In this document: piece by piece, positions 33,930-42,977 of the stretch
Position numbering within the stretch: the first letter of the stretch is position 1
How the letters are laid out: every line of letters begins with the position of its first letter
NCBI GenBank assembly: GCA_016720905.1
Contig: JADKJT010000001.1
Span: 310,001 to 374,000, forward strand
DNA length: 64,000 bases
Reading direction: 5' to 3'
Source of the DNA: Gemmatimonadaceae bacterium
GTDB taxonomy: Bacteria > Gemmatimonadota > Gemmatimonadetes > Gemmatimonadales > Gemmatimonadaceae
Position numbers and translations under genes: made by a program
Notes under the pieces: generated by a model
What the model was told of the DNA's origin: nothing
What the model saw: only the letters and a program-made list of their open reading frames with translations
Databases searched by the model: none

Positions 33930-35621
33930 ATGCGAATTCAATCGGCATTCTTTGGCGCGCTGCTTCTGGCCGCGCCGTCCGTCCTTCGCGCCCAGCGCCC
34001 CGCCACGTCGCCGGCCGACCTGATTGTCACCAATGCGCGGGTGTATACCGCCGACGAGGCCAGACCCCTCGCGGAGGCGTTCGCGGTGCGTGATGGCCGC
34101 GTGGTCTTTGTCGGATCACGGCAGGAAGCAAATGCGCTGAAGGGCGCCAACACACGGGTCCTCGACGCAGCGGGCAAGACCGTCATCCCGGGCATGGTCG
34201 ATGCGCACGCGCATTTCGGAGGACTCGCCCAGACCCTGCGCTCCGTCGATCTCGTAGGCACACGCACCTATGACGACGTGATTGCCCGCGTCGTCGAGCG
34301 CGCCAAGTCCACGCCCAAGGGGAGCTGGATCCAGGGACGAGGCTGGGACCAGAATGCCTGGGGCGATACGCGGTTTCCGACGCATGAGAAACTGTCCGCG
34401 GCCGTACCCGATCATCCGGTGGTCCTCACCCGGGTGGACGGCCACGCGTCGTTGGTCAATGCTGCGGCAATGCGCATCGCCGCGCTCACTGCGGCCGTGA
34501 AGGATCCGACCGGTGGCAAGATCCTGCGCGATGCGCAGGGCAACCCGACCGGCGTGCTGGTGGACAATGCCAAGGATATCGTCGACAGCAAGGTGCCCGG
34601 GCCGACCGTCGCCGAAACGCGCACGGCGCTCAAGGGGGCGATCGGGGTCATGCATCAATGGGGCCTTACAGGCATGCATGATGCCGGCGCGTCTCGCGGG
34701 TTGATCGACCTGTACGAACAGATGGCGCAAGCGAAGGAATTGAATCTCCGCCTGTATGTGATGATCGGTGACGATTCGGCGGCGCTCAAGCATTATCTGC
34801 AAGTGGGCCCACGGTCGGCGCTGTACGATGGGCAGCTGTGGGTGCGCGCCATCAAGTTGTATGCCGACGGCGCGATGGGATCGCGGGGCGCGGCGTTGCT
34901 GGAGCCGTATTCGGATGACCCCAACAACACCGGCTTGCTACTGAGCGCGCCCGCGCACATTCGCGACGTCGCGGAAATGGCGCTCAAAAGCGGCTTTCAG
35001 GTGAACACGCACGCCATCGGCGATCGCGGCAATCGCGTGGTGCTCGATGCATATGAACAGGCGCTCAGGTCCGTGCCCACGGCGGATCATCGCTTTCGCG
35101 TCGAGCACGCGCAGATCCTCAACTACGACGACATTCCGCGCTTTGCCCAGCTCGGTGTGATCCCGTCGATGCAGGCGAGTCACCAGACCAGTGACATGTA
35201 CTGGATCGGCAAGCGCCTCGGTCCCACGCGCGTGCTGGGCGCGTATGCCTGGCGCTCACTGATCAACTCGGGCGTCGTCGTGCCCAACGGCAGCGATTTC
35301 CCGGTGGAACACGTGAATCCGCTCATCTCGTTCCACGCCTCCATCGCGCGTCAGGATGCCAATGACTGGCCTGCCGGCGGATGGTTCCCCGAGCAGCGCA
35401 TGACGCGCGAGGAAGCGCTGCGCAGCATGACGCTCTGGCCGGCCTACGCCGCCTTTCAAGAGAAGGAACTTGGCTCGCTCACACCCGGCAAGTACGCGGA
35501 CTTTGTGGTGCTGGACCAGGATATCATGCGCGTGCCGGCGGAGTTGGTGCTGAAGACCAACGTGATGGCCACGTACATCGGCGGAAAAGAAGTGTATCGG
35601 GCGAAACCGGTGACGCCGTGA
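33930..35621 (+). CDS. Exported YtcJ-type amidohydrolase (amidohydrolase family 3)
   Basis: A 563-residue metal-dependent hydrolase with a signal peptide (AFFGALLLAAPSVLRAQ). The beta-sandwich start is DLIVTNARVYTADEARPLAEAFAV, then VIPGMVDAHAHFGG with the HxH metal site. The inner barrel has IKLYADGAMGSRGAAL, NTHAIGDRGNR, RVEHAQILNYDDIPRFAQLG and NGSDFPVEHVNP with the last metal-binding Asp. The C-terminal sandwich is GSLTPGKYADFVVLDQD. The family acts on diverse N-acyl or cyclic amide substrates, unknown here. The stop overlaps the next start (GTGA), coupling it to the BtuF-like protein. Confidence 0.93.
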   Translation: MRIQSAFFGALLLAAPSVLRAQRPATSPADLIVTNARVYTADEARPLAEAFAVRDGRVVFVGSRQEANALKGANTRVLDAAGKTVIPGMVDAHAHFGGLAQTLRSVDLVGTRTYDDVIARVVERAKSTPKGSWIQGRGWDQNAWGDTRFPTHEKLSAAVPDHPVVLTRVDGHASLVNAAAMRIAALTAAVKDPTGGKILRDAQGNPTGVLVDNAKDIVDSKVPGPTVAETRTALKGAIGVMHQWGLTGMHDAGASRGLIDLYEQMAQAKELNLRLYVMIGDDSAALKHYLQVGPRSALYDGQLWVRAIKLYADGAMGSRGAALLEPYSDDPNNTGLLLSAPAHIRDVAEMALKSGFQVNTHAIGDRGNRVVLDAYEQALRSVPTADHRFRVEHAQILNYDDIPRFAQLGVIPSMQASHQTSDMYWIGKRLGPTRVLGAYAWRSLINSGVVVPNGSDFPVEHVNPLISFHASIARQDANDWPAGGWFPEQRMTREEALRSMTLWPAYAAFQEKELGSLTPGKYADFVVLDQDIMRVPAELVLKTNVMATYIGGKEVYRAKPVTP

Positions 35622-36535
35622 GGATCGTCTCGCTGCTCCCGGCGGCCACCGAGATCGTCGCGTTTCTCGGGGCCACCGAGCATCTCGTGGGCATCACGCA
35701 TGCGTGCGACTATCCGGCGGTGGTCGCGTCGCGAGCCCGCGTCACCCGAAGCGCCATCGCCCACGGCCACGGCACATCCGCCCCTGACCCGGCCGCGATC
35801 GATGCGGCAGTGCGCGCGCTGTCCGGTCAGGGACACGCGCTGTTCACGCTCGACGAGTCGCGCATTCGCGCCCTGCATCCGGACCTGCTGCTCACCCAGG
35901 CGCTTTGCGATGTGTGCGCCGTACGGGAGACAGACGTGCAAGCGCTGGCATCACGGCTGTCGCCCGCCCCTCGCGTCGTCACGCTTGGCGGCACCACGCT
36001 GGACGGGATCTACGCCGACATCCAGACGATTGCCGACGCCATCGGCGCGCAAAGTGAGGCCGAGGAATTGCTGGCCGGTTTGCATGATCGGGTGAAGCAT
36101 GTGCACGACACGCTCAAGGCCGCGAAAGCGCCGAGGCCGCGGGCGGCGGTCATCGAGTGGACCTCACCGGTATTTCTCGCGGGACACTGGGGCCCGGAAC
36201 AAGTCCGACGCGCGGGCGGCGTGGATGTGCTGGGGACGGCGGGTGCTCATGCAGTCCCGGTGTCGATGGGCGCGTTGGCAGCGGCCGAACCGGAGTTCGT
36301 GTTTGTGGCGCCCTGTGGTTATTCGCTGGCGCAGGCCATCGTGGAAGCGGAGCGGCTGCTGCACGACGACGCGTGGGCCTGGCTGCGCGGTCGGCAGGTT
36401 TGGGCGCTGGATGCCAACGGGCTGGTAAGTCGCCCGGGGCCACGCGTCGTGGATGGCATCGAAACCATGGCACGGGTGATGAACCCGATGATTTTCAGCC
36501 AGGTGGATGATCGTCACGCACGACGAATGGCCTAA
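35618..36535 (+). CDS. BtuF-like cobalamin-binding / ABC substrate-binding family protein
   Basis: A 305-residue class III periplasmic-binding-protein fold: RIVSLLPAATEIVAFLGATEHLVGITHACDYP, then DPAAIDAAVR, LLLTQALCDVCAV, and PVFLAGHWGPEQVRRAGG with the ligand-facing Trp. GTG 35618 overlaps the amidohydrolase stop. No signal peptide is present on this start, which is common for the cytoplasmic-looking branch of this family. No BtuC or BtuD gene is nearby, so a transport role is uncertain. The 3' end overlaps the convergent TauE-like gene by four bases. Confidence 0.82.
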   Translation: MRIVSLLPAATEIVAFLGATEHLVGITHACDYPAVVASRARVTRSAIAHGHGTSAPDPAAIDAAVRALSGQGHALFTLDESRIRALHPDLLLTQALCDVCAVRETDVQALASRLSPAPRVVTLGGTTLDGIYADIQTIADAIGAQSEAEELLAGLHDRVKHVHDTLKAAKAPRPRAAVIEWTSPVFLAGHWGPEQVRRAGGVDVLGTAGAHAVPVSMGALAAAEPEFVFVAPCGYSLAQAIVEAERLLHDDAWAWLRGRQVWALDANGLVSRPGPRVVDGIETMARVMNPMIFSQVDDRHARRMA

Positions 36536-36888
36536 CTCACCCACATCTTCACGGCCATCACCACCATCAGCACGGCGAATCCCTTTTTCAACAGCGTCGC
36601 ATCCACATGCGTCGCCACTTGCGCGCCCAGCAGGGCGCCGACCGCCATGCCCGCGACAATCAGTAGCGCAGCCTTCACATCGAGCTGGCCGGCCCGATAG
36701 TAGGTCACCGCACCGATCGCCGCGCCAATCGGCATGACCAGTGCCGCGAGCGACGTGCCCACGGCCTGCTGCGGCTGGAATTTGGCCAGGTAGATCAGTG
36801 CCGGCACGATCACGATGCCGCCGCCGATGCCGAACACGCCGGACAAGATTCCGGCGCCCAGTCCGATTGCGAGAAGGAGGAGTGTCAT
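36532..36888 (-). CDS. Half-size TauE/SafE-family membrane protein
   Basis: Only 118 residues, with four hydrophobic helices. The glycine-rich family start is LGAGILSGVFGIGGGIVIVPAL, followed by FQPQQAVGTSLAALVMPIGAAIGAVTYYRAG. This corresponds to one of the two repeats of the usual 240-280 residue TauE/SafE sulfite or organosulfonate exporters. Short family members exist and may dimerise. The ATG at 36888 is divergent from the M42 peptidase, with a 55-base gap. Confidence 0.85.
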   Translation of the reverse strand: MTLLLLAIGLGAGILSGVFGIGGGIVIVPALIYLAKFQPQQAVGTSLAALVMPIGAAIGAVTYYRAGQLDVKAALLIVAGMAVGALLGAQVATHVDATLLKKGFAVLMVVMAVKMWVS

Positions 36889-36943
36889 GCGTGGAAGCTC
36901 TCCCCGTCCGCGCCGGGACGCCAGTTTTGGGCTACTTTATCGG

Positions 36944-38011
36944 ATGCTCTCCGACACCTCTTTCGCCTTCCTCAAGTCCCTGCTGGATACGCCTGGGCCG
37001 TCAAGCTTTGAGGCGGCCCCGGCACGCGTCTGGCGCGCCGAAGCCGCCACGTTCGCGCAGGTGCGTGCCGACGTTGTTGGCAACAGTTTCGCAACCGTCG
37101 AAGGCCAGGGCGGCCCGACGATCCTGCTCGCCGGTCATATCGACGAGATCGGGATCATTGTCACGTGGGTCGACGAGAATGGCTTCGTCTATTTCGAACC
37201 CATCGGCGGATGGGACCCGCAGGTGCTCGTCGCGCAGCGTATCCGCCTTCTGGGTCGACACGGCGATGTGTTCGGCGTCATCGGCAAGAAGCCGATCCAT
37301 TTGATGAAACCGGACGAACGGGAAAAGGCCTCGAAGATCACCGACCTCTGGGTCGATATCGGCGCCGCGAACCGGGCCGAAGCGCTGGAGCATATCGGCA
37401 TCGGCGACGCCGGGGTCATCGACAGTCAGCTCATTGAGCTCCCCAATCGCCGCATCGTCTCGCGGTCGATCGACGACCGGATCGGTGCGTTCGTGGTGCT
37501 CGAAGCGCTGCGGCGATATGCCGCGAAGCCCGGTGTGGCGCGTGTCGTCGCCGCGGCGACCGCGCAGGAAGAAATCGGATATGCCGGTGGTGGCGCACGC
37601 GTGGCGGCCCAGTCACTCGATGCGCACATGGCGATCGCGGTGGATGTGACGTTCGCGACGGATCACCCGGGGGTGGAGAAGAAGGAGCTTGGCGAGCACA
37701 CGCTGGGCGGCGGCCCCGTGCTGACGCGCGGATCGGTGGTAAGCCCGGTCGCCTTCAGTCTCCTGCGTGACACGGCCGATCGCCTGACAATACCCTACAC
37801 GGTGCACGCCGCCGGTCGCTTCACCAGCACCGATGCCGACGCGATTCACCTGACACGCAATGGCGTGGCGACCGCGCTGCTGTCGATTCCCAATCGCTAC
37901 ATGCACTCGCCGAACGAGATGGTGTCGCTGGATGATCTCGATCGGGCTGCGGAGTTGATTGCCGAAACGTGTCGCATGGTGACGAACGAAACGGATTTCA
38001 CCGCGCGATAG
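36944..38011 (+). CDS. M42-family aminopeptidase/endoglucanase-like peptidase
   Basis: A 355-residue co-catalytic zinc aminopeptidase (FrvX/PepA-like). Ligand and catalytic positions are visible: LLAGHIDEIGIIV, IVSRSIDDRIGAFVVLEAL, ATAQEEIGYAGG (catalytic Glu pair), AIAVDVTFATDHPG and the final His in RYMHSPNEMVSLDDL. ATG 36944 is preferred because the longer frame adds an Arg/Pro-rich stretch without similarity. It probably forms a large TET-type dodecamer in the cytoplasm and trims peptides. Confidence 0.93.
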   Translation: MLSDTSFAFLKSLLDTPGPSSFEAAPARVWRAEAATFAQVRADVVGNSFATVEGQGGPTILLAGHIDEIGIIVTWVDENGFVYFEPIGGWDPQVLVAQRIRLLGRHGDVFGVIGKKPIHLMKPDEREKASKITDLWVDIGAANRAEALEHIGIGDAGVIDSQLIELPNRRIVSRSIDDRIGAFVVLEALRRYAAKPGVARVVAAATAQEEIGYAGGGARVAAQSLDAHMAIAVDVTFATDHPGVEKKELGEHTLGGGPVLTRGSVVSPVAFSLLRDTADRLTIPYTVHAAGRFTSTDADAIHLTRNGVATALLSIPNRYMHSPNEMVSLDDLDRAAELIAETCRMVTNETDFTAR

Positions 38012-38030
38012 GCAGCAGGGTGGCGCGACG

Positions 38031-39683
38031 TCAGGTTGCGCGCAGGCTCGCGGCCGCCGCGGCGACCTCGGCATCGGCGTCGTGCCTGAGCGAATCGATG
38101 ACCGGTTGCATCTGGGGGCCGCGCGCGCGTATCAGTGCCTCCAGGGCGGCAATGCGAATCCACGAGTCACGCGGCTCGGAGGCGGCCGCACCGGAGAGGT
38201 CCTGGGACGCGGGCAGGGCGATTCGCAGCAATCGCTGTACGGCGTCGGCGCTGCCCAACTTGCCGAGCGCGGCCAACATTTCCAGCGCGACATCTTCGTC
38301 GGATTCCCGCTCGAGGGCGGCCGAGAGGCGCGCGGCAGGTGGCCGGACCCCCGCGCCGCCGCTGGCGCCTGCCAAACCGAACGCCGCGGCCGCCAGTCGG
38401 CGCACCTCGGCGTTGGAATCGTCGATGACCCCCTGAAGCGCTTGCAGCGCCTTGACGGTGCGCAAACGCATCAGCGCGCGCGATGCAGCAATGCGAATAC
38501 GCTCGTCGGCATGATGCAGCAGGGTTGCCAGGGTGTCGTCGGCGTGTTCGACACGCATTTCCCCGAGCAGCGCGGACGCATTGCGCACCACGAACCAGCG
38601 ACTGTCATGCAGCGCGTCCAGCAGTTCACTGGCACCGATGTCCATCGCGACAATGGCGTCGAAAAAGGTGCGACGAGACAGCGAGTCGTCCGTCGTCATC
38701 AGGTGCCGCACGAGCGTGGCCACGCCGACATCCCCCGCCCGCGCGAAGAGTTGCAGGAGCAGCCCCCGGTCGGTGCTGTGCGGGAGTTGACCAGCAAGGA
38801 GATCCAGCACCGGGGCACGCTGCAATTGGCGCAGTGCACTTTCCACCGCCAGTCGTCCGCCCGACTCGCCCACCGCGTGCAGGTGCGTCAGGCACGCCCG
38901 GGCGATGCCCTCGATGGCCCCCGCGTCACCACGGCGCTGGGCGTCATCGAGGAGATCGCGCAAGGCGCCGACCGCACTCACGGCCGCATCATCCGTGCGC
39001 GCCGCCGCCAACCGCGCCTGCGCGCTGCCCGTGGCGGCGCTGGCGCCTGACGACATCCGTGTCGTCACCGCCGGCGTCACCAGCACACTCCACGTGCGCA
39101 GCAGTTCACCGGGGGTTTCATCAGCGAACACGGCAGCGAGCGCCGTGGTTGGCGTATCGCTGACCATCATGGCGTCACCGCGCGGGCTTCGAACGGGATC
39201 AGACGCCGACGGGGTCCCACGACGCTGGCGTCCCTGAGCCAGCAGCCGACCCAAGGTGAGCAGTTCGCCCGGAGCCGCGCCCTCGCGTACCGTGATGGCA
39301 CCCACGTCGAGTGTCAGCAGTGCCCGCAGCAGGTCACCCAAGAGAGGGTCCTCGACGGCGGCCTGCCGATCGATGGGGACCCCCTCAAGAATCATGGTGC
39401 CCTCGATCACGCGACAGAGCATGGCACCTTCGCGTGAGCGTGCCGTGAGCTGGCGCAGCGCCTCACGAACCGCCGACACATCGGGACTCGACAAATCGAT
39501 CGCGGTAAGACTCACGTCGACGGCTGCATTGTCCCGTTGCAGTGCGGCAAGTCTTCCCACAAGCAGTCCCAGCCCGCGTGCCACCGACCGCGACGCCCGT
39601 CCTTCCGACGCCACCCGCACGGCGCCCGAATCCGGCGTTCGGGCGGTGGGAGTCTTTCGGGCGTGCAGGCCGGGGTGGGTCAT
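38031..39683 (-). CDS. HEAT-repeat protein
   Basis: A 550-residue protein. The N-terminal 200 residues contain a region with AVDVSLTAIDLSSPDVSAVREALRQL of unknown fold. From about residue 270 onward it is helical HEAT-like repeats, for example SRWFVVRNASALLGEMRVEHA, RIRIAASRALMRLRTVKALQAL and SNAEVRRLAAAAFGLAG. Such scaffolds bind proteins; no enzyme motif is seen. A longer frame from 39785 reads through the GAGACGG repeat tract and is rejected in favour of ATG 39683. Confidence 0.85.
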   Translation of the reverse strand: MTHPGLHARKTPTARTPDSGAVRVASEGRASRSVARGLGLLVGRLAALQRDNAAVDVSLTAIDLSSPDVSAVREALRQLTARSREGAMLCRVIEGTMILEGVPIDRQAAVEDPLLGDLLRALLTLDVGAITVREGAAPGELLTLGRLLAQGRQRRGTPSASDPVRSPRGDAMMVSDTPTTALAAVFADETPGELLRTWSVLVTPAVTTRMSSGASAATGSAQARLAAARTDDAAVSAVGALRDLLDDAQRRGDAGAIEGIARACLTHLHAVGESGGRLAVESALRQLQRAPVLDLLAGQLPHSTDRGLLLQLFARAGDVGVATLVRHLMTTDDSLSRRTFFDAIVAMDIGASELLDALHDSRWFVVRNASALLGEMRVEHADDTLATLLHHADERIRIAASRALMRLRTVKALQALQGVIDDSNAEVRRLAAAAFGLAGASGGAGVRPPAARLSAALERESDEDVALEMLAALGKLGSADAVQRLLRIALPASQDLSGAAASEPRDSWIRIAALEALIRARGPQMQPVIDSLRHDADAEVAAAAASLRAT

Positions 39684-39723
39684 GGTGGGAAAGTACCGAC
39701 TTGGCGACGGATGCACAGAGGGA

Positions 39724-39758
39724 GAGACGGGAGACGGGAGACGGGAGACGGGAGACGG
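39724..39758. repeat. Tandem 7-bp repeat GAGACGG x5
   Basis: Five exact copies of GAGACGG fill most of the 89-base gap between the divergent HEAT-protein and hydrolase genes, directly upstream of both starts. Copy-number changes would alter promoter spacing without touching a coding frame. The same motif recurs at 63853-63884 and in degenerate form near 49553-49592. Confidence 0.9.
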
Positions 39759-39772
39759 GCTATCGTTCGCGC

Positions 39773-40654
39773 ATGACGTTGCCAATGCCTGTACCGCGTG
39801 CTGAGGGGTTCACCGCCACCACCGACGTTCCGTTGTATTGGCGCGAAGACGGCCCTTCCGGTGCGCCACCTGTCGTGGTGTTGCATGGTGGCCCCGGTGC
39901 GCATCACGACTATCTCTATCCGCAGATGCTCGCACTGGCCGCCACCCATCGCGTAATCACATACGACCAGCGCGGGGGTGGTCGTTCGAGGACGGACGAC
40001 CCGGTGCCCATCACCTGGCACACGCAGGTGGACGATCTGTCGATGGTACTGCGTGAGTTCGGACTGGAATCGCCGGCGATCGTGGGATACTCGTGGGGAG
40101 CACTGTTGGCCATGCTCTACGCCATCCAGGGCCTCACGCGTCACACCATGCCGCCCCTCGGACGGATGGCGCTTATCTCGCCGGCGCCCATCACCCGAGA
40201 CTGGCGGGACCAGTTTGAAGCGGAATTGCTGGCGCGACAGCGGGGACCGGTCATTCACCAGCTGCGCGCCGAGCTGTCCGCCAGCGGTTTGCGCGAAACA
40301 AACATGGCCGCGTATCGCCAGCGCAGCTTCGAGTTGAGTGTGGCCGGGTACTTCGCCAATCCGCGCCTCGCCGAATCGCTGACCGCCTTCCGCGTCACGG
40401 GCAGGGTCCAGGCATCCATCTGGGAGAGTCTGGGAGATTTTGACCTGACCAGCGAACTCCGCGCCGTTTCGCGTGCCGTCCGGCGACCCGTACTCGTCGT
40501 TCATGGGCGCAACGACCCGATCCCGCTGGTTTCAGCGGAGGCTGTGGCCGCCGCGCTGGATGGGCAGCTGGTGGTACTGGACGATTGCGGTCACGTGCCG
40601 TATGTCGAGCAACCCCGGAAGCTGTTCGACGCGATGCTGCGTTTCCTGTCCTGA
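39773..40654 (+). CDS. Alpha/beta hydrolase, proline iminopeptidase-like (S33)
   Basis: A 293-residue alpha/beta-hydrolase. Oxyanion motif VVLHGGPGAHHDY, the family block ITYDQRGGGRS, nucleophile elbow GYSWGALLA (Ser), acid in VVHGRNDPIP and catalytic His in DDCGHVPYVEQP are all present and correctly spaced. HGGPG plus DQRGxGxS is characteristic of prolyl aminopeptidases, though esterases share it. ATG 39773 excludes the repeat tract from the coding region. Confidence 0.92.
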   Translation: MTLPMPVPRAEGFTATTDVPLYWREDGPSGAPPVVVLHGGPGAHHDYLYPQMLALAATHRVITYDQRGGGRSRTDDPVPITWHTQVDDLSMVLREFGLESPAIVGYSWGALLAMLYAIQGLTRHTMPPLGRMALISPAPITRDWRDQFEAELLARQRGPVIHQLRAELSASGLRETNMAAYRQRSFELSVAGYFANPRLAESLTAFRVTGRVQASIWESLGDFDLTSELRAVSRAVRRPVLVVHGRNDPIPLVSAEAVAAALDGQLVVLDDCGHVPYVEQPRKLFDAMLRFLS

Positions 40655-40683
40655 TCGTCTCCTCGCTCTGAGCCGCGCACTCC

Positions 40684-41139
40684 ATGCTGCCATTCGGGAC
40701 TGTCACGCAAACGGTGCTGAGCACCATCGATGTCGACGAGCGCCAGGTGCGTGTCTCGTTGCACATCGCGCACGACGGGGTGGAGTTCGTGGGTCGACTG
40801 TGGTTCGCCGAATCGACCTGGACGAACTCCGGCATCCCCGACCGAGGCATTCTGCCCGGACGCACGGAAGGCGAGGTGCTGGCGTTGGCCCGTCGTCTCC
40901 GGCCCGACGAACTGCTGCAGCGCTACCGCCGGGCCAACGCGGAGAAACGTCGTTTCCACGGTTTGCGTCGACTGACCATGGAAATGCTCTCGAAGATTCG
41001 CTACCTGAATCAAGTCGCGGTCAGCATGCGCAGCGGGCTCTTGGATCGCGACGCAGCTGCCCAGGAAATGCAGCTGACCGAACAACAACTCACGGAACTG
41101 GTGAAACAGGCGCGCGTGCTGGCGGGCGTCGAGGGGTAG
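40684..41139 (+). CDS. Conserved hypothetical protein, 151 aa
   Basis: I do not recognise this protein. It has a beta-rich N-terminal half (TVLSTIDVDERQVRVSLHIAHDGVEFVGRLWF) and a charged helical C-terminal half (RRANAEKRRFHGLRRLTMEMLSKIRYLN, then LTEQQLTELVKQARVLAG). There is no signal peptide or membrane helix. It lies 29 bases after the hydrolase in the same direction, and codon use matches its neighbours. The overall look is of a small cytoplasmic protein, perhaps nucleic-acid or protein binding. Confidence 0.7.
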   Translation: MLPFGTVTQTVLSTIDVDERQVRVSLHIAHDGVEFVGRLWFAESTWTNSGIPDRGILPGRTEGEVLALARRLRPDELLQRYRRANAEKRRFHGLRRLTMEMLSKIRYLNQVAVSMRSGLLDRDAAAQEMQLTEQQLTELVKQARVLAGVEG

Positions 41140-41227
41140 TACATCCTCGCCGCTGCTCCAGGGCGACGCGGCGGCGTCATGGAGTCCGCGTCATGCCGTT
41201 ACCCGTACTCGGCGCTAGATTGCGTCC

Positions 41228-42973
41228 ATGAATTGCCGGAGCGCGGCCCACGCCCTGACGCAAATCGCCACGCTGCTGGAGTTGCACGGCGAGGAGCGAT
41301 CGAGTGTGCGCGCCGTGCAGGTGGCCGCGCGAGCCGCGCTGTCGGCTGGCGAACACGATCTGGCGCTCGCGATCGGTGACGGCCGCATCGACATGTCAGC
41401 GCTCGCGCCTTCAGCGATCGACGTGTTGAACGACCTGGCCGAGTCGAACGGCTCGGCGCTGCTGGAGAGGCTGCAGGAAGAAACCCCCGAGGGTCTGCTG
41501 GAAATGCTGCGCGTTCCCGGGTTGGGACCCGCGCGCATTCGACAGATTCACGAGGGGTTGCACATCGAGACCCTGCAGGATCTGGAGCAGTCGGCGCGCG
41601 ACGGACGCCTGGCGGCACTGCCCCGTTTCGGCGACCGCACGGCAGACAAGGTCCTCAAGGGCATCGCCGACCTGCGCGGAACGGGTGCGTATGTCTTGTG
41701 GCAGCATGGGCGCGCGGAAGCCGAGCGCGCCCGCAGCGCCATCGCCGCGCATCCTGACGTCGTGCAGGTGGAGATTGCCGGCGCGATCCGTCGACGGATG
41801 GAACTGGTGCGGGATATCCAGCTCGTCGTGGCGGTTCGCGGATCGCCGTCTGGTGTGGCCGCCGCGCTCGCGCATATGCGTGGTGTGCGTGAAGTCCTTG
41901 GCGAGGGTGGGCGCGCGCTGACGTTGCGAATGGACGATGGCGTGTCACTCGACCTCGTCTGTGTGCGCCCGGACCACCTGGCGCTGGCGCTCTGGCGCAC
42001 CACCGGGAGCACGGCGCATGTGCGGGAGTTGGTGGAGCGCGCCACCGCCGCTGGACTAGTGCTGGCAGGCGATGAGTTGCGCGGCGCGGACGGACGCGTG
42101 CTGCCGGTTACGCACGAGCGCGACCTGTATGCGCACCTGCAACTGGCCTACTGCGAGCCGGAATTGCGGGAGGGGGCCGGCGAGGTGACCGCCGCCGCAC
42201 GCGATAGTCTGCCCGCGCTGGTCACCGAATCGGATCTCGTCGGCGCGCTGCACTGCCACTCGCAATACAGCGACGGCGGCGCCACAATCGCGGAGATGGC
42301 CTTTGCGGCGCGCGCCCATGGGCTGCACTACCTCGGCATCAGCGATCATTCGCAGTCAAACACCTATGCAGGCGGACTGTCGCGCGACGCCATTCTGGCA
42401 CAGCACGCCGAAATCGATGCGCTCAACCTGGCGTACGATCGGGACGGCATGGCGTTTCGGGTGCTCAAGGGCATCGAGGCCGACATCCTGCCCTGCGGTC
42501 GTGTCGACTACGATGCCGAGTTTCTCGATCACTTCGACTTCGTGATCGGTTCGATCCACACCCGCTATGGCATGAATGAACAGCAGATGACCGATCGAGT
42601 CCTCAAGGCACTCGACGATCCTCACTTGACCATTCTGGGCCATCCAACCGGTCGCCTCCTGTTGGCTCGAGAGCCGTACGCGATCGATCTGCGGGCGGTC
42701 ATCGAGAAGGCCGGGGCCGCGGGTGTAGCGGTGGAACTCAATGCCGATCCCCATCGACTTGACATCGACTGGCGGGCGTGCCGCATCGCCGCCGAGTGTG
42801 GCACGATGGTCTCGATTGGTCCGGATGCGCATGCACCGCAGGGATTCGAGAATCTGGCCATGGGTGTGGCCATCGCGCGAAAAGGGTGGCTGTCGGCCAC
42901 GAACGTGCTGAACACGCGGAGCGCCGAACAGGTGCTGGCATTCGCGGCCGCACGGCGCGCGCTGCCGGTCTGA
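41228..42973 (+). CDS. polX: PolX-type protein: PolX core (degenerate) fused to PHP phosphoesterase
   Basis: A 581-residue protein with the standard PolX order: 8-kDa-like helical domain, helix-hairpin-helix elements (VPGLGPARIRQIHEG; LPRFGDRTADKVLKG), nucleotidyltransferase core, then PHP. In the core the Pol-beta metal triad D190/D192/D256 reads D196, Q198 and D242 (RDIQLVV instead of xDIDxxx). The GS motif is GA (Ser to Ala at 186). The PHP domain is intact: HCHSQYSDG (H342, H344), SDHS (D373, H374), GIEAD (E417), SIHTR (H444), LGHPTG (H472) and IGPDAH (D533, H535). Exonuclease or AP-endonuclease activity is likely; polymerisation is doubtful. Confidence 0.92.
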   Translation: MNCRSAAHALTQIATLLELHGEERSSVRAVQVAARAALSAGEHDLALAIGDGRIDMSALAPSAIDVLNDLAESNGSALLERLQEETPEGLLEMLRVPGLGPARIRQIHEGLHIETLQDLEQSARDGRLAALPRFGDRTADKVLKGIADLRGTGAYVLWQHGRAEAERARSAIAAHPDVVQVEIAGAIRRRMELVRDIQLVVAVRGSPSGVAAALAHMRGVREVLGEGGRALTLRMDDGVSLDLVCVRPDHLALALWRTTGSTAHVRELVERATAAGLVLAGDELRGADGRVLPVTHERDLYAHLQLAYCEPELREGAGEVTAAARDSLPALVTESDLVGALHCHSQYSDGGATIAEMAFAARAHGLHYLGISDHSQSNTYAGGLSRDAILAQHAEIDALNLAYDRDGMAFRVLKGIEADILPCGRVDYDAEFLDHFDFVIGSIHTRYGMNEQQMTDRVLKALDDPHLTILGHPTGRLLLAREPYAIDLRAVIEKAGAAGVAVELNADPHRLDIDWRACRIAAECGTMVSIGPDAHAPQGFENLAMGVAIARKGWLSATNVLNTRSAEQVLAFAAARRALPV

Positions 42974-42977
42974 GCGC

